Source of the DNA: Sinorhizobium mexicanum
Lineage (GTDB): Bacteria; Pseudomonadota; Alphaproteobacteria; Rhizobiales; Rhizobiaceae
DNA length: 64,000 nucleotides
Reading direction: 5' to 3'
Assembly: GCF_013488225.1 (NCBI RefSeq)
Contig: NZ_CP041239.1
Coordinates: forward strand, 248,001 to 312,000
Position 1 is the first letter of the stretch; each line of letters begins with the position of its first letter. Positions 36,611 to 45,729 of this stretch are shown here, piece after piece. The notes beneath the pieces are model-generated. The model made no database searches, was not told the origin of the DNA, and was given only the letters and a program-made list of their open reading frames with translations. A program made the position numbers and the translations under genes.

Positions 36611-37866
36611 GTGCGACTGATAGAATGGGGTATTCGTCTCCGGAGACCCGGTGCAATCGCGGTTCGGTTCGCCGCCTTGCGCGATGCGGCGGCGCACCGA
36701 TCGGTATCCTGCTCGCGCTCACACTCGCTGGCTGTGAGGAGAAGGCGCAATCGCAGGCGGCCCCGCCTCCGCCGCCGGTGACGGTGGCGCAACCGGTCAA
36801 ACGGACCGTCACCGACTGGGACGAGTTCACCGGTCGCTTCGAGGCGATTCAGGAGGTTGATGTCCGTGCTCGCGTCGGCGGCTTCGTCAACAGCGTAGAG
36901 TTCAAGGATGGTGCGATCGTCCGTGCCGGCGATTTGCTTTACACCATCGATCCGCGCCCTTTCGAGGCGGTCGCGTTGCAAGCCGAGGGGCAGCTCGCCG
37001 ACGCGCGCGGCAAGGGGGAGCTTGCCAAGCGCGATCTCGAACGCAGCCTGAACCTCGTGCAGACCAGCAGCGCGGTCACCGAACAAGCCGTCGATCAGCG
37101 CCGTCAGGCGCTGCAGGCGGCGCGTGCCGCCGAGACTCAGGCCAAGGGCGCGCTGAAGGCTGCCCAGCTCAATGTCGAATTCTCCCATGTGGTGGCACCC
37201 ATCGCCGGCCGCGTCAGCCGCCATCTGGTGACCCCGGGCAATCTCGTGCAGGGCAGCGAGGGCGGCGCGACACTATTGACTTCGATTGTATCGCTCGATC
37301 CGATCTACATCTATTTTGACGTCGACGAGGCGACCTATCAGCGCAACAGCCGACTGTGGTCCGAAGGCCTGCGGCGGAGCTCGCGCGACACGTCGAACCC
37401 GGTGCAGGTGACGCTGACTGGCGAGACAAAACCCTCGCATGAGGGGGAGATGGACTTCCTTGACAATCGGCTGGACGCCTCGACCGCGACGCTGCGCAGC
37501 CGCGCGATCATCCCGAACAAGGATCTCTCGATCCTGCCTGGCCAATTCGGCCGGGTTCGGATCATCGGCTCCTCGCCCTACGAGGCGCTGCTGATCCCGG
37601 ACACCGCCGTTGCCACCGACCAGTCGCGCAAGATCGTGTTCGTGGTTAAGGAAGACAACACGGTGGAGGCAAGGCCGGTCGTGCTCGGACCGCTCGATGA
37701 AGGGCTGCGCGTGATTCGCGAGGGCCTCAAGGCCGAGGATCGCGTGATCGTCGACGGGCTTCAGCGCGCCCGAGTCGGGGCCAAGGTGACGCCGCAAATG
37801 GCCAAATCCCCAGCAGGTGACAAGGCGTCGGCAGGCGACAAGCCTACGGCAGGTGCCAAGCCATGA
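36607..37866 (+). CDS. RND efflux periplasmic adaptor (AcrA/MexE type)
   Basis: A 419-residue membrane fusion protein linking an RND pump to an outer-membrane channel. A lipobox (LALTLAGC, Cys43) predicts lipid anchoring. Domains follow as usual: lipoyl half-motifs (VDVRARVGGFVNSVEFKDGA and VVAPIAGRVSRHLVTPGNLV) around a coiled-coil hairpin, then beta-barrel and membrane-proximal parts (LPGQFGRVRIIGSSPYEALL, IPDTAV). The C-terminus has a repeated AGDK motif. The GTG start follows GGGGAG; an ATG at 36625 is an alternative. Its stop overlaps the pump gene by four bases. No outer-membrane partner gene is nearby. Confidence 0.93.
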   Translation: MSATDRMGYSSPETRCNRGSVRRLARCGGAPIGILLALTLAGCEEKAQSQAAPPPPPVTVAQPVKRTVTDWDEFTGRFEAIQEVDVRARVGGFVNSVEFKDGAIVRAGDLLYTIDPRPFEAVALQAEGQLADARGKGELAKRDLERSLNLVQTSSAVTEQAVDQRRQALQAARAAETQAKGALKAAQLNVEFSHVVAPIAGRVSRHLVTPGNLVQGSEGGATLLTSIVSLDPIYIYFDVDEATYQRNSRLWSEGLRRSSRDTSNPVQVTLTGETKPSHEGEMDFLDNRLDASTATLRSRAIIPNKDLSILPGQFGRVRIIGSSPYEALLIPDTAVATDQSRKIVFVVKEDNTVEARPVVLGPLDEGLRVIREGLKAEDRVIVDGLQRARVGAKVTPQMAKSPAGDKASAGDKPTAGAKP

Positions 37867-40800
37867 ATCTCGGAAGGCTCTCCATCAACCAGCCCATCCT
37901 CGCGATGGTGCTGTCGATCGTGCTCTTGATCGTTGGCGCGATCGCTTACCCGACGCTGCCGGTCTCGGAATATCCGCAGGTGGTGCCGCCGACCGTTACC
38001 GTCACCACGCAATATCCGGGCGCCTCGGCGCAGACCGTAGCCGACACCGTCGCGGCCCCGATCGAGCAGGAGATCAACGGGGTCGAGGACATGCTGTATC
38101 TCTACAGCCAGGCGACCTCGAACGGCCAGCTCACCATCACCGTCACCTTCAAGCTCGGCACCGATCTCGACAAGGCGCAGGTGTTGGTGCAGAACCGCGT
38201 CGCGATCGCGCAGCCGCGGCTTCCCGAGGAGGTGCAGCGCAACGGCGTCGTCACCCAGAAGAACTCGCCCGACATCCTGATGGTCGTGTTTATGCTATCG
38301 CCCGACGACACGTTCGATCAGCTCTACATCTCCAACTACGCGCTGCTGCAGGTCCGCGATCAGCTTTCGCGGATCGACGGCGTCGGCGACATCCAGATGT
38401 TTGGCGCGCGCGACTACTCGATGCGGTTGTGGCTCGATCCCGACCGGATCGCCAATCTCGGTCTGACATCGAGCGAGGTGCTGGCAGCGATCCGCGCGCA
38501 GAACCTGCAGATCGCTGGCGGACGGATCGCGGAGCCGCCGATCGAAGATCGGGCATTCCAGCCGAACCTCGTCTTCACTGGCCGCCTCAAAGATATCAAG
38601 CAGTTCGAGGACATCGTGGTGAAGGCCGGCTCCGATGGCCGTACAGTGCGCCTGCGCGACGTCGCCCGCGTCGAACTCGGTGCGCTGTCCTACGCCACCA
38701 GCAGCTTCCTGCTGCGCAAGTCGGCCGTCGCCCTGGTGGTGACACAACGGCCCGGATCGAACGCGCTCGCCACGGCGAAGCATATCTCCGACACGATGGA
38801 GCAGCTCAAGACGAGCTTCCCGAAGGGGCTCGACTACAATATCGGCTACAACCCCACTGAATTTATCGCCCAATCGGTCCATGAGCTGATCAAGACGATC
38901 TACGAGGCGATGGTGCTCGTCGTCATCGTGGTGCTGGTGTTTTTGCAGGGCTGGCGGCCGGCGATCATCCCGATCATCGCGATCCCGGTTTCGCTGGTAG
39001 GCACTTTCGCGGTTATGGCCGCGCTCGGATTCTCGATCAATAATTTGACGCTGTTCGGTCTGGTTCTCGCTGTCGGCATCGTGGTCGACGACGCCATCGT
39101 GGTTGTCGAGAATGTCGAGCGACATCTCCAGCACGGTATGAGCCGGCGCGAGGCGGCGCTCAAGACCATGGAGGAGGTCGGCGGCGCGCTGGTCTCGATC
39201 GCGCTGGTGCTGTGCGCGGTTTTCGTGCCCACAGCCTTCCTGGGCGGCATTTCCGGACAGTTCTTCCAGCAATTCGCCGTGACCATCGCGGTCGCGACCG
39301 CGATCTCGTGCTTTTGCTCGCTGACGTTGTCGCCGGCGCTCGCCTCGCAGATTCTGATGCCGCACCAGGAGAAACGTCCGCCGGCACGCTGGAACATCAT
39401 TGCGCGCGGCTGGGACAATTTCACCGGGCTGTTCAACCGCACCTTCGATCGCCTGGCGCACGGCTACGCGGCCGCCGCCGACTTCATGATCCGGCATACG
39501 GTGGTGATGCTTGTGATCTATTTCGCGCTGATCGGCAGCGCCGGCTGGCTGCTCGCCACCACCTCGCAGGGCTTCATTCCCGCGCAGGATCGCGGTTACG
39601 TCATCATCTCGGCGCAATTGCCAGGCGCCGCGTCGCTGGCGCGGACCACTGCGGTGGTGCGCGAAATCGAGCGGATCGCGCTGGATACGCCGGGTATCGT
39701 CCGTGTCGGGGCTTTCGGCGGCTTCTCCGGTGCAACGCGCACGCAGGCGAGCAACGCGGCGGCGCTGTTTCCGGTGTTCGACGAGCCGGAGGCGCGGCTG
39801 AAGAAGGGATTGTCGGCGAATGCCATCACGGCCGAACTGCGCAAGCGACTGTCGGTGATCCAGGGCGCTTCCGTCATCGTCATTCCACCGCCCACAGTGC
39901 CGGGTATCGGAACAGGCGGCGGCTTCAGCATCCGCGTCCAGGATCGACAAGGGCGCGGACCAGAGCTGCTGGCAGCCGCGACCGACGAACTGGTAGCGGC
40001 CGCGCGTAAATCACCGAATCTCACCTCGGTGTTCTCGCCGTTCACGGCGAATACGCCGCAGCTGTTCGTCGACATCGATCGCGTCAAGGCGCAGAAGCTC
40101 GGCGTGCCGATCGCCAACATCAATGATACGATCCAGACCTATTTTGGCTCGACCTATGTCAACGACTTCAACCTGTTCGGACGCACTTATCACGTCACGG
40201 CGCAGGCCGACCTGCCATTCCGCAAGGAGACCACGGATCTTGGGCGGCTGCGCACTCGTAACGCCGCCGGCGACATGGTGATGCTCGGCAGCGTGGTGGA
40301 CTTCAATGACATCTCGGGACCCGATCGCGTTGCGCGCTACAATCTCTACTCGGCGTCCGAGGTATTGGGTGAGCCGGCACCGGGTGTAAGCTCGACGACT
40401 GCGCTCAACACCATCAAGAAACTGGCCGACGAAACATTGCCGAGCGGCTTTTCCTTCGAATGGACCGATCTGTCCTTTCAACAGGTGACGGGCGGCAATG
40501 CCGCGCTCTACGTGTTCCCGATCTGTGTGCTGTTCGTCTATCTGGTACTGGCGGCGCAATATGGCAGCTGGACCCTGCCATTGGCGGTGATCCTGATCGT
40601 GCCGATGTGCCTGTTCGCAGCCACCATCGGCGTGCGTATCATGGGCCAGGACGTCAACATCCTGACCCAGATCGGCTTCGTAGTGCTGGTGGGGCTTGCG
40701 GCCAAGAACGCGATCCTGATCGTTGAGTTCGCGCGCGACATCGAGCTCGAGGGCAAGTCGCGGCTGGAGGCTGTCATCGAGGCCTGCCGCCTCCGGCTGC

Positions 40801-41036
40801 GGCCGATCCTCATGACCTCGCTCGCCTTCATCCTCGGCGTGCTGCCGCTGGTAGTGTCTACCGGTTCCGGCTCGGAGATGCGCCAGGCGGTCGGCGTCGC
40901 CGTGTTCTTCGGGATGATCGGCGTCACGTTGTTCGGCCTGATCTTCACGCCGATCTTCTACATGGTGGTGCGCAACCTTGCGGAAGGCAAGAACGAGGGC
41001 AAGCCGACCCAGACGACGGCGGCCGCGGCGGAGTGA
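37863..41036 (+). CDS. RND multidrug efflux permease (AcrB/MexF type)
   Basis: A 1057-residue inner-membrane proton antiporter of the HAE1 family. It has 12 helices in two halves, with large periplasmic loops. Proton-relay aspartates are present in GIVVDDAIVVVENVERHL. Other signatures are FINQPILAMVLS-like INQPILAMVLSIVLLIVGAI, YPTLPVSEYPQVVPPTVTV, TQRPGSNAL, EMRQAVGVAVFFGMIGVTLF and FTPIFYMVVR. With the adaptor it would expel drugs or toxic compounds to the outside. Base composition and flanking repeats suggest arrival from a Bradyrhizobium-like donor (inference). Confidence 0.96.
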   Translation: MNLGRLSINQPILAMVLSIVLLIVGAIAYPTLPVSEYPQVVPPTVTVTTQYPGASAQTVADTVAAPIEQEINGVEDMLYLYSQATSNGQLTITVTFKLGTDLDKAQVLVQNRVAIAQPRLPEEVQRNGVVTQKNSPDILMVVFMLSPDDTFDQLYISNYALLQVRDQLSRIDGVGDIQMFGARDYSMRLWLDPDRIANLGLTSSEVLAAIRAQNLQIAGGRIAEPPIEDRAFQPNLVFTGRLKDIKQFEDIVVKAGSDGRTVRLRDVARVELGALSYATSSFLLRKSAVALVVTQRPGSNALATAKHISDTMEQLKTSFPKGLDYNIGYNPTEFIAQSVHELIKTIYEAMVLVVIVVLVFLQGWRPAIIPIIAIPVSLVGTFAVMAALGFSINNLTLFGLVLAVGIVVDDAIVVVENVERHLQHGMSRREAALKTMEEVGGALVSIALVLCAVFVPTAFLGGISGQFFQQFAVTIAVATAISCFCSLTLSPALASQILMPHQEKRPPARWNIIARGWDNFTGLFNRTFDRLAHGYAAAADFMIRHTVVMLVIYFALIGSAGWLLATTSQGFIPAQDRGYVIISAQLPGAASLARTTAVVREIERIALDTPGIVRVGAFGGFSGATRTQASNAAALFPVFDEPEARLKKGLSANAITAELRKRLSVIQGASVIVIPPPTVPGIGTGGGFSIRVQDRQGRGPELLAAATDELVAAARKSPNLTSVFSPFTANTPQLFVDIDRVKAQKLGVPIANINDTIQTYFGSTYVNDFNLFGRTYHVTAQADLPFRKETTDLGRLRTRNAAGDMVMLGSVVDFNDISGPDRVARYNLYSASEVLGEPAPGVSSTTALNTIKKLADETLPSGFSFEWTDLSFQQVTGGNAALYVFPICVLFVYLVLAAQYGSWTLPLAVILIVPMCLFAATIGVRIMGQDVNILTQIGFVVLVGLAAKNAILIVEFARDIELEGKSRLEAVIEACRLRLRPILMTSLAFILGVLPLVVSTGSGSEMRQAVGVAVFFGMIGVTLFGLIFTPIFYMVVRNLAEGKNEGKPTQTTAAAAE

Positions 41037-41079
41037 GTCGCGGTGACGCCGATGCGCAATGAAACCGGAACACTATTTC

Positions 41080-41124
41080 CGTCACCCTTCGAAGCGCGCT
41101 CCGCTCCGCACCTCAGGATGACGA
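41080..41124. repeat. intergenic palindromic repeat of Bradyrhizobium style
   Basis: CGTCACCCTTCGAAG and CACCTCAGGATGACG form the imperfect halves of a palindrome that I recall as a very common intergenic repeat in Bradyrhizobium and relatives. It lies between the pump and the binding-protein gene. It supports foreign origin of this block. Confidence 0.55.
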
Positions 41125-41173
41125 GCTGCAGGCGTGGAGAGACAACACTATTGGCGGCAGGGAGACCATAAGA

Positions 41174-42364
41174 ATGAAATCAGGATTTTTCGCCACAGTC
41201 GCGGCGTGTAGCCTGTCGCTCGCGGCGCCGGCGTCGGCGCAAGGTGTCAAGATCGGCATTCTGAACGACCAGTCCGGCGTCTATGCCGACTACGGCGGCC
41301 AATATTCGGTCGAAGCCGCGCGGATGGCCATCGAGGATTTCGGCGGCGAGGTGCTCGGCCACAAGGTCGAGCTGGTCGACGCCGATCACCAGAACAAGCC
41401 CGATCTCGCCGTCTCAATCGCGCGGCGCTGGTATGATGCCGACGGCGTCGACATGATCACCGAGCTGACGACGTCGACGGTCGCGCTGGCGGTGCAGGAA
41501 CTCTCCAATGAAAAGAAGAAGATCGATATCGTAGTCGGCTCCGGGACCTCGCGCATCACCGGCGATGCATGCACGCCCTACAGCTTTCACTGGGCCTACG
41601 ACAACCACGCGATTGCGGTCGGTACGGGCGGCGCGCTGGTGAAGGCAGGCGGCGACACCTGGTTCTTTCTCACCGCCGACTACGCGTTCGGCCACGCGCT
41701 GGAAAAGGACACGAGTGAGATCGTCACCGATGCCGGCGGCAAGGTGGTAGGCTCGGTTCGCGTGCCGCTGAACTCGTCGGACTTCTCCTCCTTCCTGCTG
41801 CAGGCGCAGAGCTCGAAGGCGAAAATCATCGGCCTCGCCAATGCCGGCCAGGACACCGCCAACTCGATCAAGCAGGCGGCCGAGTTCGGCATCTTCCGGC
41901 AGGGCCAGAAGCTTGCCGGCCTCCTGATGACGCTCTCCGAAGTTCACGGCCTCGGTCTCGACGCGGCGCAGGGCCTGATGCTGACCGAAGGGTTCTACTG
42001 GGATCACGACGACCGGAGTCGCGCTTTCTCCGAACGCTTCTTTAAGCGCACCGGGCGCATGCCGAACACGAACCATGCCGGTACGTATTCGGCGACACTG
42101 AGCTATCTGAAGGCGGTGAAAGCCGCCGGCACCAAGGACACCGAGACAGTCGCCAAGAAGCTGAAAGAGCTGCCGGTCGACGACGCCTTTGCCAAGGGCA
42201 AGGTGCTGGCGAACGGTCGCATGGTGCACGACATGTACCTGTTCGAGGTCAAGAAACCCTCTGAGTCGAAGAAGCCGTGGGACTACTACAAGCAGCTCGC
42301 GGTGGTGCCGGGCGATCAAGCCTTCTTCACCGCCAAGGAAAGCGGTTGCCCGCTGACGAAGTGA
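41174..42364 (+). CDS. ABC transporter substrate-binding protein, branched-chain amino acid type
   Basis: A 396-residue periplasmic binding protein (Peripla_BP_6, LivJ-like). A signal peptide (SGFFATVAACSLSLAAPASA) is followed by VKIGILNDQSGVYADYGGQY, VELVDADHQNKPDLAVSIAR and a VVGSGTSRITGDACTPYSFH core, then FFLTADYAFGHALEKDTSEI. Such proteins bind amino acids, amides or aromatic acids. No permease or ATPase gene lies nearby, so it is an orphan or a receptor protein. The start follows GGGAG. Flanked on both sides by Bradyrhizobium-like repeats. Confidence 0.92.
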   Translation: MKSGFFATVAACSLSLAAPASAQGVKIGILNDQSGVYADYGGQYSVEAARMAIEDFGGEVLGHKVELVDADHQNKPDLAVSIARRWYDADGVDMITELTTSTVALAVQELSNEKKKIDIVVGSGTSRITGDACTPYSFHWAYDNHAIAVGTGGALVKAGGDTWFFLTADYAFGHALEKDTSEIVTDAGGKVVGSVRVPLNSSDFSSFLLQAQSSKAKIIGLANAGQDTANSIKQAAEFGIFRQGQKLAGLLMTLSEVHGLGLDAAQGLMLTEGFYWDHDDRSRAFSERFFKRTGRMPNTNHAGTYSATLSYLKAVKAAGTKDTETVAKKLKELPVDDAFAKGKVLANGRMVHDMYLFEVKKPSESKKPWDYYKQLAVVPGDQAFFTAKESGCPLTK

Positions 42365-42741
42365 CGAGCGGCGTGTTGCGGGGCGATGCGCAGCATTGAA
42401 CCCGGAATCTCGAAGTTCCGAGTCTCGTCCTTCGGACCATCCCGGAACTCACGTGGCGGGAAAGTGCGTTAGCAAAGGGCCTTCCGTGCCCCTATAACCA
42501 CTCCCTGTGGTTATAGGTCTCTGGGCAGGCCCGGAACGCCAGTGGAGTGTGGAGCGGCTATTGCCGGTCTCAGTAGATCATGTCCGCGATCATGGAGGCG
42601 TGCTGCCCGGCAATCTGCTCGGTCCTAGTCCGATATCTCAAATCATCGGCCCGCTCCAAGCTGGCGGCGTCGCCGTCGGCAACGAGTCTACCGGCGCGAG
42701 TCGGCTACGCGACAGGATGTGGCGAACAGGGCATGAGGACG
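42365..42741. other. intergenic region with repeats and a hairpin
   Basis: Holds an imperfect palindrome CGGAATCTCGAAGTTCCG (42409-42426 approximately) followed by a TTCGGACCATCCCGGAA phrase typical of bradyrhizobial intergenic DNA, then the hairpin at 42491. No gene is supported. Confidence 0.45.
42491..42517. terminator. perfect hairpin after the binding-protein gene
   Basis: CCTATAACCAC - TCCCT - GTGGTTATAGG, an 11-base-pair perfect stem, 126 bases after the stop of the binding-protein gene. No T run follows. It may end the transcript or mark the edge of the acquired block. Confidence 0.45.
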
Positions 42742-42815
42742 GTCGCGTCCGTATTCCCCGCTGCTATGGAAACTATAAATGCCAGCCATTGGAAAACTTC
42801 GTCCCGCGCTGCGAC
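42742..42815 (+). repeat. R element copy 3, upstream of P460 gene B
   Basis: A 74-base copy with GTCGC / GCGAC ends and the core GTATTCCCC, GCTATGGAAACTATAAATGCC and CATTGGAAAAC. It differs from copies 2 and 4 at about a dozen positions, so it is not just a recent duplicate. It is joined almost directly to the spacer that precedes gene B in the intact operon, ending 52 bases before the gene B start. Confidence 0.85.
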
Positions 42816-42867
42816 AAGTGAAATGGTCAACGAACGCTACCGGTTCACCAGCATAGGGAACAGTGCC

Positions 42868-43446
42868 ATGAGAATCGTTGGTGCCTTGGGCGTCGCCCTG
42901 GCGGGATTGTCCGTGATCGGCGCCGCCACTGCCTACGGGCAGATGGAAAAACGCTCACAGTACGAGGGAACGACTGCAGCCGTTGTCGACGGCAAGGGAA
43001 ATCTGCAGGTGCCTTCCGACTATCGGACCGCCTATCAGATGCTGGGCAGCTGGGCAGTGGCGAAAGAAGACGGTCCGGGGTCAAAGGATCTGCACGTGGT
43101 CTATGCCTCGCCCGGAACCATCGCCGCATATCGCAAGGACGGTCACTTTCCCGACGGCGCCGTTCTCGTGAAGGAAGTGTACCATGCGACTACCCAGGAT
43201 ATGACAACCGGAACCGTAAGCAGTGCCGGCACCCTGGCCGGGTGGTTCGTCATGGTGAAAGACAGCGTCGGCCGATTTCCGGAAAACAAGCTTTGGGGCG
43301 ACGGCTGGGGTTGGGCCTGGTTCGACGCAACTGATCCCCAGAAGACCACATCCACCGACTACAAGACGGACTGTCAGTCCTGTCACGTGCCGGCGCGAGA
43401 GTCGGACTGGATCTACACGCACGGCTATCCGCCCCTGAACCGATAA
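42868..43446 (+). CDS. cytochrome P460 family protein, copy B
   Basis: An exported mono-heme protein of 192 residues. Signal peptide (IVGALGVALAGLSVIGAA), then SDYRTAYQMLGSWAVAKEDG, DLHVVYASPGTIAAYRKDGH and FPDGAVLVKEVYH, which follow the same layout as protein A (YxxxP-G, F-x-D/E-G). GWGWAWFDATDPQKTTSTDY leads to the heme site CQSCH at 169-173. Paralogous to A but distant. Nearly identical to B' at 55027-55605, with six replacements (A20V, E27D, S30P, G42D, Y105F, R177Q). Here gene A is missing upstream. Confidence 0.9.
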   Translation: MRIVGALGVALAGLSVIGAATAYGQMEKRSQYEGTTAAVVDGKGNLQVPSDYRTAYQMLGSWAVAKEDGPGSKDLHVVYASPGTIAAYRKDGHFPDGAVLVKEVYHATTQDMTTGTVSSAGTLAGWFVMVKDSVGRFPENKLWGDGWGWAWFDATDPQKTTSTDYKTDCQSCHVPARESDWIYTHGYPPLNR

Positions 43447-43652
43447 GCGGGGTACGGGGTCGATGATGTGTCGCTGCTCAAGCCGCTGCCTCGCACCGAG
43501 CAGTTCGGGAAGCGAGGTCACGCCGACCACCGGCAAGGCGCTGTTTCACCTTCGTTTTCGGAAGTTACCCATGGCCCCTGGGCATGAGATGTCGACGGGG
43601 TTTCCGTCCCCGCATTTTCCACCAAAGAGACAAATGACAGAGGAGACAGACG

Positions 43653-44570
43653 ATGAAGGCAATCATTGTGACGGACCAGGCTGCGGGAACGGCCGGGATG
43701 AAGCTGGTGGAGCACCCCGATCCGCAGGCAGCGATAAACGACGTCGTCGTTCAGGTTCATGCGTCGGGGTTCACCTCGGGTGAGCTGACGTGGCCATCGA
43801 CCTGGACCGATCGCCTCGATCGTGACCGGACACCATCAATTCCCGGACAGGAGCTGGCCGGAGTGGTCACCGCCCTCGGTTATGGCACAACGGGGCTGTC
43901 GGTGGGACAGCGAGTGTTCGGCCTTTCGGACTCGTATCGCGGCGGCACCTTGGCGGAATATGTAGCCGTCGAGGCGCGCAACCTCGCGCCGCTGCCGGGC
44001 GACGTCGACTTTACGGCAGGCGCGAGCGTAGCGATGCCGGGCCTGACAGCGTGGCAGGGATTATTCGTGCACGGCCGCCTTCAGGCCGGGCAGAGCATCC
44101 TCGTGCACGGCGCGGCAGGCGCAGTCGGTTCGATGGTGACGCAACTCGCAAGAGAGGCCGGTGCTTACGTCATCGGCACCGGACGCACAGCCGACCGTCA
44201 GAAGGCGGTCGACTTCGGCGTGCACGAGTTCGTCGACCTCGACAACGACGTTCTCGAAGACGTCGGCGGCGTCGATCTGGTTTTCGATGTCATCGGCGGT
44301 GACATCGCAAAGCGGTCCGCAGGCGTGATCAGGGCCGGAGGAACACTGGTAACCATCGCCGGGCCGACCGAGGCGCGGCCCGCCGACGGCCTGACGATCG
44401 ACTTTGTTCTGGTGTCCGATCGCGCCCAACTGGGTCAGATCGTCCAGAGGGTGCGTGACGGCCGGCTGCGGACGAACATCGGCAACATTGCGACCCTCGA
44501 CGATGCCGTTGCCGCTTTCAATCCGACCAAGCGGATCAGCGGCAAGACGATCATCCGTGTTCGTCCATGA
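43653..44570 (+). CDS. zinc-independent NADPH:quinone reductase-like protein (first of tandem pair)
   Basis: A 305-residue medium-chain reductase without the structural zinc lobe. It has a GroES-like N-terminus (VVQVHASGFTSGELTWPSTW), PGQELAGVVTALG, the nucleotide-binding VHGAAGAVGSMVTQLAREAG and the GVDLVFDVIGGD loop. ATG 43653 follows GAGGAG. It would reduce quinones or enones with NADPH. A tandem duplicate follows 151 bases downstream, including its promoter region, and the two proteins are about 85 per cent alike by eye. Confidence 0.92.
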   Translation: MKAIIVTDQAAGTAGMKLVEHPDPQAAINDVVVQVHASGFTSGELTWPSTWTDRLDRDRTPSIPGQELAGVVTALGYGTTGLSVGQRVFGLSDSYRGGTLAEYVAVEARNLAPLPGDVDFTAGASVAMPGLTAWQGLFVHGRLQAGQSILVHGAAGAVGSMVTQLAREAGAYVIGTGRTADRQKAVDFGVHEFVDLDNDVLEDVGGVDLVFDVIGGDIAKRSAGVIRAGGTLVTIAGPTEARPADGLTIDFVLVSDRAQLGQIVQRVRDGRLRTNIGNIATLDDAVAAFNPTKRISGKTIIRVRP

Positions 44571-44721
44571 GCGACACGCGCCGATCGATGTGCGCGGGCC
44601 AGCCAGCGCTGTCCAGACCGGCCGGCGACGTCGTATGGCCCCTGACACTAGATGTCCAACGGACTTCCCATCCGTGCGACATCTCCCACCAAAGAAACAA
44701 ATGACCGAGGAGAAAATTATC

Positions 44722-45639
44722 ATGAAAGCGATCGTGGTAACGGATCAGGCGGCAGGAACGGCCGGGATGAAGCTGGCCGAGCGGCCGGAACCGCAGGCAG
44801 CGATAAACGACGTCATCGTTCAGATTCATGCGTCGGGATTCGTCCCGACTGAGCTGACGTGGCCCTCGACCTGGACCGATCGCCGTGACCGTGATCGAAC
44901 ACCCTCGATCCCCGGGCACGAATTGTCCGGAGTGGTCACCGCTCTCGGCTACGGCACGACGGGATTGTCGGTAGGGCAGCGGGTGTTCGGCCTCGCCGAC
45001 TGGCATCGCGACGGAACCTTGGCGGAGTATGTAGCCATCGAGGCGCGCAATCTCGCGCCGTTGCCGGGCGATGTCGACTTCACGGTGGGCGCGAGCCTGC
45101 CGATCTCCGGCCTGACCGCGTGGCAGGGACTGTTCGAGCACGGGCGCCTTCAGGCGGGGCAGAGCGTCCTCGCGCACGGCGCGGCCGGTGCGGTCGGATC
45201 GATGGTGACGCAACTCGCACGAGAGGCCGGCGCCTATGTCATCGGCACCGGCCGTGCCGCCGACCGACAGAAGGCGCTGGACTTCGGCGCCCATCAGTTC
45301 GTCGACCTCGACAACGACGTTCTCGAAGACATCGGCGGTGTCGATCTGGTGTTTGATGTCATCGGCGGCGAGATCCAGAAGCGGTCCGCAGGCCTGATTC
45401 GAGCCGGAGGGACACTGGTGACCATCGTCGGGCCGGCCGAGGCGCGGCCCGTCGACGGCCTAGCGGTCGACTTCGTTGTCGAGGCCGATCGTGCCCAGCT
45501 GACTGAGATCGTCCAGCGGGTGCGTGACGGGCGACTGCGGACGAACATCGGCGACGTTTCGACCCTCGACGATGCCATCGCCGCCTTCAATTCGACCGAA
45601 CGACGCACGGGAAAGACGATCATCAGCATTCGTTCGTGA
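44722..45639 (+). CDS. NADPH:quinone reductase-like protein (second of tandem pair)
   Basis: A 305-residue duplicate of the gene before it. Changes cluster in the substrate-binding parts: PTELTWPSTWTDRRDRDR, GLADWHRDGTLAEYVAIEAR and ASLPISGLTAWQGLFEH, where the first copy has SGEL, DSYRGG and SVAMPG. Both keep the cofactor fold. ATG 44722 follows GAGGAG; the open frame upstream to 44404 overlaps the first gene and is not coding. The duplicated unit is about 1.07 kb and covers leader, gene and 3' spacer. Confidence 0.92.
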   Translation: MKAIVVTDQAAGTAGMKLAERPEPQAAINDVIVQIHASGFVPTELTWPSTWTDRRDRDRTPSIPGHELSGVVTALGYGTTGLSVGQRVFGLADWHRDGTLAEYVAIEARNLAPLPGDVDFTVGASLPISGLTAWQGLFEHGRLQAGQSVLAHGAAGAVGSMVTQLAREAGAYVIGTGRAADRQKALDFGAHQFVDLDNDVLEDIGGVDLVFDVIGGEIQKRSAGLIRAGGTLVTIVGPAEARPVDGLAVDFVVEADRAQLTEIVQRVRDGRLRTNIGDVSTLDDAIAAFNSTERRTGKTIISIRS

Positions 45640-45729
45640 GCGACACGCGCCCATTGATGCATGCAGCCCGCCGCCGCCGTCCAGATCGGCCGGCTGCGTA
45701 TTAGAAGCCCCAGCCGCAGAGAGGCAATC

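Noticed and set aside
38295..39950. Minus-strand open frame of about 550 codons inside the RND pump gene
   Set aside because: Rich in Arg, His and Asp with no family motif, and fully antisense to the AcrB-type permease.
27345..42838. Single composite transposon bounded by the 20-bp repeats
   Set aside because: No transposase or integrase lies at either end, and the 20 bases belong to the P460 spacer itself, so simple recombination after duplication explains them better.
44404..44721. Longer N-terminus for the second quinone reductase
   Set aside because: It would overlap the first gene out of frame; ATG 44722 has GAGGAG before it and aligns with the start of the tandem copy.
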